In this document: piece by piece, positions 1 through 8,372 of the stretch | How positions within the stretch are numbered: position 1 is the stretch's first letter | Layout: every line of letters starts with the position of its first letter | Source: JAZDCJ01 sp036311985 | GTDB taxonomy: Bacteria > Actinomycetota > Actinomycetes > Actinomycetales > Micrococcaceae | Length of the DNA: 64,000 nt | Strand: one strand, 5' to 3' | Assembly (NCBI RefSeq): GCF_036311985.1 | Contig: NZ_JAZDCJ010000017.1 | Program-made: the position numbers and the translations under genes | Notes under the pieces: generated by a model | What the model saw: only the letters and a program-made list of their open reading frames with translations | Told to the model about the DNA's origin: nothing | Databases searched by the model: none

Positions 1-1
1 T

Positions 2-157
2 CGCAGGACGAGGCCCCTGATCGTGGACGTCCAGGAGCTCGACGCCGATCCCGGCCTGCTCCTGCGGACCCTCGGGCACTACGCGGCCCACGCGGCGGAC
101 CGCCCGGAACTCGGCACGGAGAAGGCCCTGTCCCGCCTCGACTCCCCCACCCCCTGA
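2..157 (+). CDS. C-terminal end of an unidentified protein (5' truncated by window edge)
   Basis: An open frame enters the window at base 2 and runs 51 codons to a TGA at 155-157. The visible tail contains LIVDVQELDADPGLLLRTL and ends SRLDSPTP. Codon use is typical of the neighbours (G or C in third positions). I do not recognise the family from this fragment. A repeat-like palindromic sequence follows directly after the stop, which supports a real gene end here. Confidence 0.5.
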   Translation, partial: RRTRPLIVDVQELDADPGLLLRTLGHYAAHAADRPELGTEKALSRLDSPTP

Positions 158-160
158 TCC

Positions 161-230
161 CGCGTCACGATCCACCCACGCGTCGTGACGAGTTCGGCGT
201 CAGGACGATTCCCCGGATCGTGAGGCGGGG
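161..230. repeat. Extragenic imperfect palindrome, family 2, copy A
   Basis: This gap contains CACGATCC near its start and GATTCCCCGGATCGTGAGG near its end, so the arms CACGATCC and GGATCGTG can pair. Related sequences occur at 4210, 5634, 8289, 9437, 11936 and 52728. It lies between two genes and carries no frame of its own. Confidence 0.5.
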
Positions 231-261
231 TGTGGGCGGAGGCCGAGGGGCCACTTGGTGT

Positions 262-275
262 TTACCCGCCGGTAA
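262..275. promoter_or_regulatory. Inverted repeat upstream of the nucleotidase gene
   Basis: TTACC-CGCC-GGTAA is a perfect inverted repeat 55 bases before the start codon. It is a candidate operator, but no regulator in the window is obviously linked to it. A strong ribosome binding site (GGGAG) follows closer to the gene. Confidence 0.3.
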
Positions 276-329
276 GGTGCGCCGCGTAGACAAGGGAGGT
301 CATCACCTCACCTCCTTGGGAGCACAGCC

Positions 330-3300
330 ATGTCACAGTCCAGGCGCACACGGCGCCGGCTCGCCCGCGGGACGGCCGCCGCCGCCGTCGCGGCCCTCGC
401 CGGCGCCCTGCTGGGAGCCCCGGCCCACGCGGGGATCGTCCCCGAACCGATCGCCTACCCGGTCTCGGCCCCGCTGACCCTCACCCCGGTCGGCAGCTAC
501 GAGACCGGCGTCTTCGACGCGTCGGCCGCCGAGATCGTCACCTACCACGCGGGAACGCAGCGGCTCTTCGTGGTCAACGCCCAGGCCGGGCTCGTCGAGG
601 TCCTCGACGTCTCCGACCCCGCCGCCCCCGCCAAGCTCTTCGAGATCGCGGCCGACGGCGTCGCGAACTCCGTGGCCGTGCGCGCCGACGGCCTCGGCGT
701 CATCGCGTTCGAGGCCGTGCCCAAGACCGCCCCGGGCTCGCTCGTCTTCTTCGACGCCACCGCCTCCGCGCCGAGCGTGCTCGGCTCCGTCCAGGTCGGC
801 GCGCTCCCCGACATGGTGGCGCTCTCCGCCGACGGGAGCTACGCCGTCGTCGCCAACGAAGGCGAGCCCGCGGACGACTTCAGCGTCGACCCGGAAGGAA
901 GCATCGGCGTCGTCCGCCTCCCCTCCGCCCTCGCGGCCCCGTCCCAGTCCGACGTCCGCACCGCGGACTTCCACGCCTTCGAGGCCGGCGGCGCCAAGAC
1001 GCTGCCCGAGGACGTGCGCGTCTTCGGCCCCGCCCCGCACGGCGACGAGCTGCCCGTCTCGCGCAACCTGGAGCCGGAATACATCGCGATCGACGGCGGC
1101 ACCGCCTACGCCGCGCTGCAGGAGGCCAACGCCGTCGCCGTCGTCGACCTGGCCAGCGCCACCGTGACGGACATCTGGCCGCTCGGCTTCAAGGACCACG
1201 GCGCCCCCGGCCACGGGATCGACCCCTCCGACCGCGACGGCGGCTTCGACCTCCGCACCTTCGAGGGCCTCAAGGGCGTCTACATGCCCGACGGCCTGAA
1301 CGCCTACCAGGCCGGCGGGCAGAGCTACCTCGTCACGGCCAACGAGGGCGACGCCCGCGAGTGGGGCGACTACGTGGAGCCCTCCCGCGTGAAGGACCTC
1401 GGCAAGGGCGGCCTCGCGCCGGTCTGCGCCGATTCGCCGCTCGCCGCGCTGACCGGCGACGCCGACCTCGGCCGGCTCAACGTCACGACCGCCGACGGCC
1501 TGGACGCCGCGGGCGAATGCTATGAGGAGCTCTACTCCTTCGGCTCCCGCTCCTTCTCCATCTGGACCACCGACGGCACGCAGGTCTTCGACTCCGGCGA
1601 CGAGTTCGAGCGCATCACCCACGCCGCGAACCCGGACTTCTTCAACTCCAACCACACCGAGTCCAACCTCGAGGGCCGCTCCGACGACAAGGGGCCGGAG
1701 CCGGAGAACCTGGCGATCGGGCAGGTCGGTGACAAGACGTACGCGTTCATCGGCTTCGAACGCGTCGGCGGGGTCGCCGTCTACGACATCACGGTCCCGG
1801 CGGCGGCCGAGTTCGTCTCCTACGTGAACAACCGGAACTTCGCCGAGTCCGTCGAGGCCGGCGGCTCGCTCGCCGCCGCGGGCGACCTCGGCGCCGAGGG
1901 TCTGGCCTTCATCCCCGCCGCCGACGCGCCGGGCGGCGTCCCGCTGCTCGCGGTCGGCAACGAGGTCTCCGGCACCACCACGCTGTTCGAGGTCTCCGGC
2001 GAGGGCGTCGTCCCGCCGGCCGAAACCACCACGATCGACGTGCTCGGCATCAACGACTTCCACGGCCGCATCCAGGCGGAGGCCCCGTCCGCGGGCGCCG
2101 CCGTCCTGGCGGGAGCGGTGGCGCAGCTGCGCGGCGAGAACCCGAACACGCTCTTCGTCTCCGCGGGGGACAACATCGGCGCGTCCACGTTCGCGTCCTT
2201 CTCCCAGGAGGACAACCCGACGATCGACGCGCTCAGCGCGGCCGGCCTGGACCTGTCGGTCGTGGGCAACCACGAGTTCGACCGCGGCTTCGCCGACCTG
2301 ACCGACCGCGTCATCCCGCGCTTCGCGGCCGCCACCGGTGCGGACGGCGCGGACTTCGCGCTCGGCGCCAACGTCTACCGCAAGGGCGCCAAGACCCCGG
2401 CGCTGCGCGAGTACGCGCTGCGGGAGGTCGACGGCGTGACGGTCGGCTTCATCGGCACCATCACCGAGCAGACCGCCGCCATGGTCTCCCCCACGGGCAT
2501 CGCGGACATCGAGTTCGGCGACCAGCTCGAGGCCGCCGACCGCGTCGCCGCCCAGCTGCGGGACGGGGACCCGACGAACGGCGAGGCGGACGTCGTCGTC
2601 CTGTTGACCCACGAGGGTTCCGCGGGCACCGACTGCGCCGCGATCGCCACCGAGGACACGCTCTACGGCGAGCTCGTGCGCGAGGCCTCCCCCGCGATCG
2701 ACGCGATCCTCTCCGGGCACACGCACCAGTCCTACGCCTGCGAGTACGACGTCGAAGGCTGGGACGGGCTCAAGCGACCGGTCCTGCAGGCGCACCAGTA
2801 CGGGACGACGCTGGGCAAGGTCAGCATCGAGGTGGATCCGGAGACGAAGCGGGTCCTCTCGCTCGGCTCGGAGCTGCTGCCGCTCGTCGGCACCGACGGC
2901 GCGGCACTGTACCCGGCGGATCCGGCCGTGGCGGCGCTCGTGGACGAGGCCGTCGCCGAGTCGGAGGTCGTCGGAGGCGTCCGCGTCGGGCAGATCACGG
3001 CCGACATCCTGCGCGGCGGCGACGCCGGGTCCGACCGCGGCGTCGAGTCGGCGCTGGGCAACTCCGTGGCCGACTTCCACTTGTGGGCCACATCCAACGA
3101 GTCCTTCGGCGGCGAGCCCGCGCAGATCGCGTTTATGAACCCGGGCGGGCTGCGGGCGGACCTGCTCTACGGCACGGACGGCACGGTGACCTTCAAGCAG
3201 GCCGCCGACGTGCAGCCGTTCGCCAACACGCTCGTCACGCTCGAGCTCACCGGCGCGCAGATCAAGGCCGTCCTCGAGGAGCAGTGGCAGCCGGAGGGGT

Positions 3301-4196
3301 CCTCGCGGCCCAAGCTGCACCTGGGCATCTCCGAGGGGCTCTCCTACGTCTACGATCCGGAGGCCCCGCGCGGCGAGCACGTCCTCTCGGTGAGCTTCGA
3401 GGGCGAGGAGATCGCCGACGACGCCGTGTTCCGCGTGGTCGCGAACTCCTTCCTGGCCGCGGGCGGGGACAACTTCTCCACCTTCGCGGAGGGGACCGGG
3501 TCCACGGACACGGGCCAGATCGACCTCGAGGCGACGGTCGCCTACTTCCAGGCGCACGACGCCGTCTCCCCCGCGCCGCTCGGCCGGGCCGTCGTGGCGG
3601 GCACCGACTGGGCCGAGGTCTCCCTCTCCGCGGGCACCGTGGAGCAGGGCGGCTCGATCGAGGTGACGGTCTCCGGCCTCGAGGAGGGCCAGCAGGTCAC
3701 GGCCGAGCTGCACTCCGACCCGATCGTCGTCGAGGGCATCCCCGCCGCCGACGCCTCCGGGACCACGACCTTCACGCTCGAGGTCCCGGCCGGGTTCGCG
3801 ACGGGCGCGCACACCCTGTTCGTCGCCTCCACCGGCCTCGAGCCGATCGCGACGCCGCTGACCGTCACCGCCGCGGCGGGCGGCGGATCGGACGACGGGG
3901 ACGACGACGGCTCCGGCACCGGTTCCGGGGACGACGACGGCTCCGGCTCCGGCACCGGTTCCGGGGACGACGACGGCGCTGGCGCCGGCTCGGGCTCCGG
4001 CTCCGGAACGGGAACAGGCGGCGCGGGATCGGGCGACGGGTCCGGCACCGGAATCGGCGCGGGCGACCTGGTGAACACGGGCGCCCAGACGGGCCTCTTC
4101 GTGGGCCTGGCGCTGCTGCTGCTCACGGCGGGCGGCGTCATGGTGGCGGCCCGTCGGCGCCGTCAGCTGGCGGCGGAGGCAACGGAAGCCCCGTAG
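330..4196 (+). CDS. Secreted, cell-wall-anchored multidomain 5'-nucleotidase / metallophosphatase
   Basis: This 1288-residue exported protein probably dephosphorylates extracellular nucleotides or related phosphoesters. An Arg-rich signal peptide occupies residues 1-34. Residues about 45-560 form a choice-of-anchor-I type propeller-like region. The metallophosphatase domain starts near residue 570 (INDFHGR with D576 and H578, then GDN, GNHEFDRG and GHTHQS near 796). It is followed by a 5'-nucleotidase C-terminal domain to about 1085 and an Ig-like stretch. A Gly/Ser/Asp-rich spacer (about 1185-1245) precedes LVNTG at 1247-1251, a membrane helix and an RRRR tail, a typical sortase-type anchor with Val replacing the usual Pro or Ala. 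The ATG at 330 has GGGAG upstream. The substrate is inferred from the family only. Confidence 0.9.
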   Translation: MSQSRRTRRRLARGTAAAAVAALAGALLGAPAHAGIVPEPIAYPVSAPLTLTPVGSYETGVFDASAAEIVTYHAGTQRLFVVNAQAGLVEVLDVSDPAAPAKLFEIAADGVANSVAVRADGLGVIAFEAVPKTAPGSLVFFDATASAPSVLGSVQVGALPDMVALSADGSYAVVANEGEPADDFSVDPEGSIGVVRLPSALAAPSQSDVRTADFHAFEAGGAKTLPEDVRVFGPAPHGDELPVSRNLEPEYIAIDGGTAYAALQEANAVAVVDLASATVTDIWPLGFKDHGAPGHGIDPSDRDGGFDLRTFEGLKGVYMPDGLNAYQAGGQSYLVTANEGDAREWGDYVEPSRVKDLGKGGLAPVCADSPLAALTGDADLGRLNVTTADGLDAAGECYEELYSFGSRSFSIWTTDGTQVFDSGDEFERITHAANPDFFNSNHTESNLEGRSDDKGPEPENLAIGQVGDKTYAFIGFERVGGVAVYDITVPAAAEFVSYVNNRNFAESVEAGGSLAAAGDLGAEGLAFIPAADAPGGVPLLAVGNEVSGTTTLFEVSGEGVVPPAETTTIDVLGINDFHGRIQAEAPSAGAAVLAGAVAQLRGENPNTLFVSAGDNIGASTFASFSQEDNPTIDALSAAGLDLSVVGNHEFDRGFADLTDRVIPRFAAATGADGADFALGANVYRKGAKTPALREYALREVDGVTVGFIGTITEQTAAMVSPTGIADIEFGDQLEAADRVAAQLRDGDPTNGEADVVVLLTHEGSAGTDCAAIATEDTLYGELVREASPAIDAILSGHTHQSYACEYDVEGWDGLKRPVLQAHQYGTTLGKVSIEVDPETKRVLSLGSELLPLVGTDGAALYPADPAVAALVDEAVAESEVVGGVRVGQITADILRGGDAGSDRGVESALGNSVADFHLWATSNESFGGEPAQIAFMNPGGLRADLLYGTDGTVTFKQAADVQPFANTLVTLELTGAQIKAVLEEQWQPEGSSRPKLHLGISEGLSYVYDPEAPRGEHVLSVSFEGEEIADDAVFRVVANSFLAAGGDNFSTFAEGTGSTDTGQIDLEATVAYFQAHDAVSPAPLGRAVVAGTDWAEVSLSAGTVEQGGSIEVTVSGLEEGQQVTAELHSDPIVVEGIPAADASGTTTFTLEVPAGFATGAHTLFVASTGLEPIATPLTVTAAAGGGSDDGDDDGSGTGSGDDDGSGSGTGSGDDDGAGAGSGSGSGTGTGGAGSGDGSGTGIGAGDLVNTGAQTGLFVGLALLLLTAGGVMVAARRRRQLAAEATEAP

Positions 4197-4209
4197 CCCC
4201 ACCTCCCCA

Positions 4210-4280
4210 ACGCATCACTCTCCTGCGTACGGCTGTTATGAGCGCGTCATGACAACCCGTCGTAGGAGAGTGATGTGGTT
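4210..4280. terminator. Palindrome between convergent genes (repeat family 2, copy B)
   Basis: CATCACTCTCCT (4213-4224) is perfectly complementary to AGGAGAGTGATG (4264-4275), and an inner GTTATGA / TCATGAC pair can extend the structure. The position between the convergent nucleotidase and ferredoxin reductase genes suggests a bidirectional terminator. It is also the best-formed copy of an extragenic repeat family seen in six other gaps. Confidence 0.6.
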
Positions 4281-4300
4281 AAGGGGGCGGGGCGGGCGGC

Positions 4301-5587
4301 TCAGCGGGCCAGCTTCTTCAACGGGACCGACGGGTCGGCGAGCTGCGCCGGGTCCACGGGGATCCCGCGGTCGATGATCCGGCGCGCCGCCCGGACCGTG
4401 AGCCCGCCGTCGACGGCCGCGCACCCCGCGAGCCGTCCGCCGTCGTCCACGAGGAACGCTGCCACGGGCACGCCGCCCTCGACCCGCACCACGTGCGTCC
4501 CCGCTCCGGCCATCCGACCGACGCCCTCGACGTGCACGCCGTGCCGGTCGGACCAGAACCACGGTGCCCCGTGCGCGGGCGGCGCCTGCCTCAGGAGGGC
4601 GGCGGCCGCCGTCGTACCGGAGTTCAGCGCCGCTTCCCAGTGCTCCGCACGGCGCAGCAGGGTCCCGTCCGCCAGCCGCGTCCGCGCCGCGTCGCCGACC
4701 GCGAAGACGCGCGGGTGGGACGTGCGGCCGGCGGCGTCGACGAGGATCCCGTCCTCGACCGCGAGCCCCGCGGCCTCGGCGAGCGCCGTCCGCGGGACGA
4801 TCCCGATCCCGACGAGCACGGCGTCGGCCTCGAGCGCGGTTCCGTCGGCGAGGAGCACGCGGCGGGGACCGGGGACGACGCCGGGGCCGGCCCCACCGGC
4901 GGGCCGCACGCCATCGGACGGGGTGCTGAGGGAGGGGGATGCGGCCCCCGGCGGGGTGATGGCGACGGGGACGGAGCCGTGGACGCGGATCCCGCGCTCG
5001 GCGTGCATCGCGTGCAGCCGGCGGGCGAGGTCCGGGCCGACGACGGGGACGAGCGGCGGGTCGACGGGTTCGACGAGGTCGACCGTGGCGCCCAGGGCGA
5101 GCGCCGCGGAGGCGGCCTCCGCGCCGATGAGCCCGCCGCCGACGACCACGATCCGGGCCCCGGGGCGCAAGTGCGGGCGCAGGCGGTCGGCATCGGCGCG
5201 CGTGCGCAGTTCGAGGACTCCGGGGTGGTCGGCGCCGGGGATGTCGAGGCGGCGGGCCGCGGCGCCCGGGGCGAGGACGACGGCGCCCGCGTCCGTCGTC
5301 GTGCCGTCCTCGAGCGTGACGCGCCCGGCGGCGGGATCGAGCGCGGCGGCGGTTCCGTGGACGACCTCGATGCCGTGCGCGGCGAACCACTCCGCCGGTT
5401 CGAACGCCAGCCGCGCGGCATCCTGCGTTCCCATCAGGTACTGCTTGCTCAGGGGCGGGCGGTCGTAGGGCAGGCCCTCGGGGTCGATGATCGCAAGCCG
5501 GCCGGTGTGGCCGCGGGCGCGGAGCTCGCGGGCGGTCGCGAATCCGGCCACGCCGCCTCCGATGACGACGACCGATTCCAGGGACAT
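4301..5587 (-). CDS. FAD-dependent NAD(P)H:ferredoxin oxidoreductase
   Basis: This 428-residue flavoprotein belongs to the ferredoxin/rubredoxin reductase family that passes electrons from NAD(P)H to small iron-sulfur proteins. An N-terminal FAD Rossmann motif (GGGVAG, 10-15), the LPYDRPPLSKQYL segment, a second NAD-binding motif GGGLIGAEAA near 150, VFAVGDA near 294 and a C-terminal reductase domain are all present. I chose the ATG at 5587 because AGGAG lies about 9 bases upstream; an in-frame start at 5617 lacks this. Residues about 209-240 are a Gly/Pro/Ser-rich insertion containing GPGVVPG, encoded by the ACGACGCCGG repeat at 4873. The Rieske-type ferredoxin at 47.9 kb is a possible partner, but it is not linked. 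Confidence 0.88.
   Translation of the reverse strand: MSLESVVVIGGGVAGFATARELRARGHTGRLAIIDPEGLPYDRPPLSKQYLMGTQDAARLAFEPAEWFAAHGIEVVHGTAAALDPAAGRVTLEDGTTTDAGAVVLAPGAAARRLDIPGADHPGVLELRTRADADRLRPHLRPGARIVVVGGGLIGAEAASAALALGATVDLVEPVDPPLVPVVGPDLARRLHAMHAERGIRVHGSVPVAITPPGAASPSLSTPSDGVRPAGGAGPGVVPGPRRVLLADGTALEADAVLVGIGIVPRTALAEAAGLAVEDGILVDAAGRTSHPRVFAVGDAARTRLADGTLLRRAEHWEAALNSGTTAAAALLRQAPPAHGAPWFWSDRHGVHVEGVGRMAGAGTHVVRVEGGVPVAAFLVDDGGRLAGCAAVDGGLTVRAARRIIDRGIPVDPAQLADPSVPLKKLAR
4873..4888. repeat. ACGACGCCGG element (family 1) inside the ferredoxin reductase gene
   Basis: GGACGACGCCGGGGCC followed by GGCCCC gives a small palindrome. It lies in the sense-coded linker that separates the two halves of the NAD-binding domain. 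On the coding strand it reads as GPGVVPG. Confidence 0.6.
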
Positions 5588-5633
5588 CTCCGGGCTCCTC
5601 TCCACGACTGCACCCACCCTCTAGCGCAACGCT

Positions 5634-5694
5634 AGCCACTCCCGGGTCGTTCCCAGCGCAGAGAACGGCGATTCCCCGGAGAGCGTTGCGGGGC
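5634..5694. repeat. Extragenic repeat family 2, copy C
   Basis: The gap between the reductase start and the ABC exporter end carries TCCCAGCGCAGAGAACGGCG, then ATTCCCCGGAGAGCGTTGCG. It closely matches the copy at 8289-8353, where AGCGATTCCCCGGAGAG recurs. No gene is seen in this 140-base gap. Confidence 0.5.
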
Positions 5695-5729
5695 GGAGCC
5701 GGGCGCGGGCGGGACGGGAGGCGGGCGGG

Positions 5730-7520
5730 TCAGACGGGCGCGATGCGCAGGGCCTCCACGAGGCCGCGGTAGAGCCCGCTGTCCTCGAGGAGCTCGGCGT
5801 GCGTGCCCCGGGCCACCACGCGGCCGGCGTCCATGACGATGATCGTGTCTGCGTCGACGACGGTCGAGAGCCGGTGCGCGATCGTGATGACGGCCCCGCG
5901 GGCGGCCTGGCGGGCGATCGCAGCCTGGATCGCGGCCTCGGTGATCCCGTCGACCTGCGCCGTGGCCTCGTCGAGCAGCAGCACGCGCGGCCGGGACAGG
6001 ATGGCCCGCGCCAGCGCGATCCGCTGCCGCTGGCCGCCGCTCACCGAGCTTTCCGTCAGCGCCGTGTCGAGCCCGTCCTCCAGCGCGGCGACCTTCTCGG
6101 CCAGCAGGATCTCCTCCAGCACCGCGTCGACCTCTCCGGGGGCCGCGTCGGGGTTGGAGAAGAGCAGGTTCTCGCGGATGGTGCCGGGAATGATGGGCGT
6201 CTCCTGCTCCACATAGGCGAAGTGTCCGCGGACCTGCGCCGGCGTGAGCCCGGCGTAGCGCCGGCCGTCGATCAGCAGCTCGCCGGAGGCGGGGTCCACG
6301 AAGCGCAGCAGGAGCGAGAACACGGTCGTCTTGCCCGCCCCGGACGGCCCCACGATGGCCGTGTGCCCGCGCGAGGGGAAGGCCAGGGTGACGTCGTCGA
6401 CGGCGGGCGCGGCCCCGTCGTCGTACCGTGCCGTGACCCCGCGCAGCTCCAGGAGGGCGCCGGGTACGACGCCGGATCCGGTGCCTTCGCGCGCCGCCGG
6501 CAGCGCGGGTGCCGTCCCGGCGGGAGGGACGTCGGACGCGGCCCGGGCGCGCGGCTCGAGCTCGAGGCCCTCGACGTCGCGGATCCGGCCGGCCGCGGCG
6601 ATGCCGGACTGGAGCGTGGTGAGGTTTCCGCTGAGTTCGGTGATGGGGCCCATGAGGCCGAACGCGTAGAGGAGGAACGCGATGAGGGTGGAGACCCCGA
6701 TCTCGCCCTGCGCCACGCGGACGGCGCCGTAGCCCAGGATCACGATGATCGTCGCCTGGATGCCGGTCCAGGCATATGTCCAGGCCATCGCCTCGCGGCG
6801 CACGGAGCGGACGCTGTGCTCGCGGGCGCTCGCGGCGTGGGCCAGGAGCGTGCCGGCCTGCCGGTCCTCGGCGTTGGAGACCTTGACCGTCTTGATCGCC
6901 CGCAGCGCCCCGTCGAGCCGGCCGCCGAGGTCGCCGACCGCCTCCTGGGCCTTCTCCTGCGCCACCGCGATGGCCGGCATGAGGGTGGCGAAGAGGATCA
7001 CCACGACGATCACGGCCACGGCGGTGGTCACGAGCAGCGGCCAGTCCAGGACGGCCATGAGGACGAGCGTGCCGATCAGCATCACGACGCCGTTGATCAG
7101 GCCGATCACGCTCGAGGACGCCGCCTCCCGCAGCAGCACGGTGTCCGACGTGACGCGCGTGACGAGCTCGCCCGTGGGCCGGGCGGCGAGTGCGAGGACC
7201 TTGGCGCGGAAGTAGCGGCGGATCATGCGCTCGCGGGCCTGGTAGACGATCCGCTCGGCGAGCGTGCCGAGCAGGACCCACTGCCACCAGCCGATCGCAG
7301 CGCCCACGACCATGAGGAAGGTCAGGACGAGCACGGGATCGCGCAGCGACTGCCCGGCCTCGAGGCTGTCGAGGATCCACTTGGTCACCATCGGGCTCGC
7401 GAGCCCCATGGCCGAGCCGAGCAGCGCGAGGACGAGCCCGAGGACCAGGACCCGGGCGTGGGGGCGCGCGTAGGACCAGAGGATGCCGGACCGGGAGCGG
7501 GGGCTGGTGGGCTGCGTCAT
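5730..7520 (-). CDS. ABC exporter, fused permease and ATPase half-transporter
   Basis: This 596-residue protein has an N-terminal six-helix transmembrane domain and a C-terminal nucleotide-binding domain, the layout of MsbA/LmrA-type exporters that work as dimers. Walker A is GPSGAGKTT near 390, the signature VSGGQRQRIALARA near 493, and Walker B with the catalytic Glu is VLLLDEAT. The substrate cannot be told; drug or lipid efflux is usual. A Pro/Ala/Gly linker near 330-355, containing GSGVVPG, joins the two domains and coincides with the repeat at 6464. A divergent TetR gene and an operator-like palindrome lie upstream, so repression by that TetR protein is likely. Confidence 0.92.
   Translation of the reverse strand: MTQPTSPRSRSGILWSYARPHARVLVLGLVLALLGSAMGLASPMVTKWILDSLEAGQSLRDPVLVLTFLMVVGAAIGWWQWVLLGTLAERIVYQARERMIRRYFRAKVLALAARPTGELVTRVTSDTVLLREAASSSVIGLINGVVMLIGTLVLMAVLDWPLLVTTAVAVIVVVILFATLMPAIAVAQEKAQEAVGDLGGRLDGALRAIKTVKVSNAEDRQAGTLLAHAASAREHSVRSVRREAMAWTYAWTGIQATIIVILGYGAVRVAQGEIGVSTLIAFLLYAFGLMGPITELSGNLTTLQSGIAAAGRIRDVEGLELEPRARAASDVPPAGTAPALPAAREGTGSGVVPGALLELRGVTARYDDGAAPAVDDVTLAFPSRGHTAIVGPSGAGKTTVFSLLLRFVDPASGELLIDGRRYAGLTPAQVRGHFAYVEQETPIIPGTIRENLLFSNPDAAPGEVDAVLEEILLAEKVAALEDGLDTALTESSVSGGQRQRIALARAILSRPRVLLLDEATAQVDGITEAAIQAAIARQAARGAVITIAHRLSTVVDADTIIVMDAGRVVARGTHAELLEDSGLYRGLVEALRIAPV
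6464..6480. repeat. ACGACGCCGG element (family 1) in the exporter linker
   Basis: GTACGACGCCGG followed by ATCCG lies exactly in the region encoding the low-complexity linker between the membrane and ATPase domains. On the coding strand it reads GSGVVP. Confidence 0.55.
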
Positions 7521-7527
7521 GAAATCA

Positions 7528-7545
7528 TGGGACGACTCTGTCCCA
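7528..7545. promoter_or_regulatory. Candidate TetR operator in the divergent exporter/regulator promoter
   Basis: TGGGAC-N6-GTCCCA is a perfect inverted repeat, and an extra half-site GTCCCAT lies at 7561-7567. It sits in the 74-base gap between the exporter ATG (7520) and the regulator ATG (7595). A consensus-like TTGACA for the exporter (minus strand, 7550-7555) lies beside it, so binding would block both promoters. Confidence 0.55.
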
Positions 7546-7594
7546 AAAATGTCAAGACTAGTCCCATCGCCGGACGGGGTTGTACATTGGCGGC

Positions 7595-8251
7595 ATGACG
7601 AGCGAGAGCGGCAACGGGCGCGTGCGCGAGCGGACGCGGGAGCGCATCCTGCGCGCCGCGCTGCCCGTGCTGGCCCAGAACCCGCAGGCCACGATGGGCG
7701 CGATCGCCGACGCGGCGGGGGTGTCGCGCAGCACCCTGCACCGCTACTACCCGGACCGCGCCTCGCTGCGCGAGTGCCTCGGCGGATTCGTCGAGGCGGA
7801 GTCCGCGCGGGCCGCCGAGCGCGCGCGGCCCGGGGAGGGAACGGGGCTGGAGGCGATCGTCCGGCTGCTCCACGAGTACCTGGACCTCAGCGAGCTGTTC
7901 ATCTGGTGGTGGTCCGGCGTCGAGTCCCGCGCGGCGGAGGACTGCGCCCCGGACGGAGTCGGAAAGGACGCCGGGAACGACGCCGGCGCGGGCGGCGAGG
8001 GCGCCGGCGGCGGCCCGGGGGGCGGCACCGAGGACTACGACGACGCGGCGCTGCGGCGGCTCGTCGAGCGCGGGCACGCGGACGGATCGATCGACTCCTC
8101 GCTCCCCTCGGCCTGGATCACGAGCGTGGTCTGGTCGATGCTCTACGGGGCATGGGAGTTCGAGCGCTCGGGCGCGGCCACGCGGCACGAGGTCCGCGAG
8201 TTCTACATCGGCACGCTGACGAAGGTCCTCGCCCCCGCCGCCCGCCCCTGA
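7595..8251 (+). CDS. TetR/AcrR family transcriptional regulator
   Basis: This 218-residue protein has a clear N-terminal helix-turn-helix (IADAAGVSRSTLHRYYPDR, about residues 32-52) and a variable ligand-binding C-terminal domain. I chose the ATG at 7595; a TTG five codons upstream is in frame but lies close to the half-site operator. It is divergent from the ABC exporter and probably represses it until a ligand binds. Residues about 122-145 are a Gly/Ala-rich insertion with GNDAGAGGEGAGGG, coinciding with the repeat at 7975, in the middle of the ligand domain. Confidence 0.88.
   Translation: MTSESGNGRVRERTRERILRAALPVLAQNPQATMGAIADAAGVSRSTLHRYYPDRASLRECLGGFVEAESARAAERARPGEGTGLEAIVRLLHEYLDLSELFIWWWSGVESRAAEDCAPDGVGKDAGNDAGAGGEGAGGGPGGGTEDYDDAALRRLVERGHADGSIDSSLPSAWITSVVWSMLYGAWEFERSGAATRHEVREFYIGTLTKVLAPAARP
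7975..7991. repeat. ACGACGCCGG element (family 1) inside the TetR gene
   Basis: GAACGACGCCGGCGCGG lies in the stretch coding for the Gly-rich insertion. Here the coding strand reads GNDAGAG, the opposite orientation to the ferredoxin reductase copy. A second GGACGCCGGG sits just upstream. Confidence 0.55.
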
Positions 8252-8288
8252 CCCGCACGCCCGCTCACCCGCTCGCCCACCGCCATTC

Positions 8289-8353
8289 GCATCACTATCC
8301 ACTTCAGCGTCCTTCCCAGCGCTGAGAGCAGCGATTCCCCGGAGAGTATTGCG
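8289..8353. repeat. Extragenic repeat family 2, copy D, between convergent genes
   Basis: The sequence opens CGCATCACTATCC and continues with CCCAGCGCTGAGAGCAGCG and ATTCCCCGGAGAG. It fills the gap between the TetR and DUF559 gene ends and may serve as a terminator. It resembles copy C most closely. Confidence 0.5.
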
Positions 8354-8372
8354 TCCGGGTCGCCTCGCGGCG

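Noticed and set aside
333..4202. A 1289-codon open frame on the minus strand opposite the nucleotidase gene
   Set aside because: It is the antisense shadow of a G+C-rich gene: it lacks a recognisable domain, is Arg/Gly/Val-biased, and mirrors the plus-strand gene's length.
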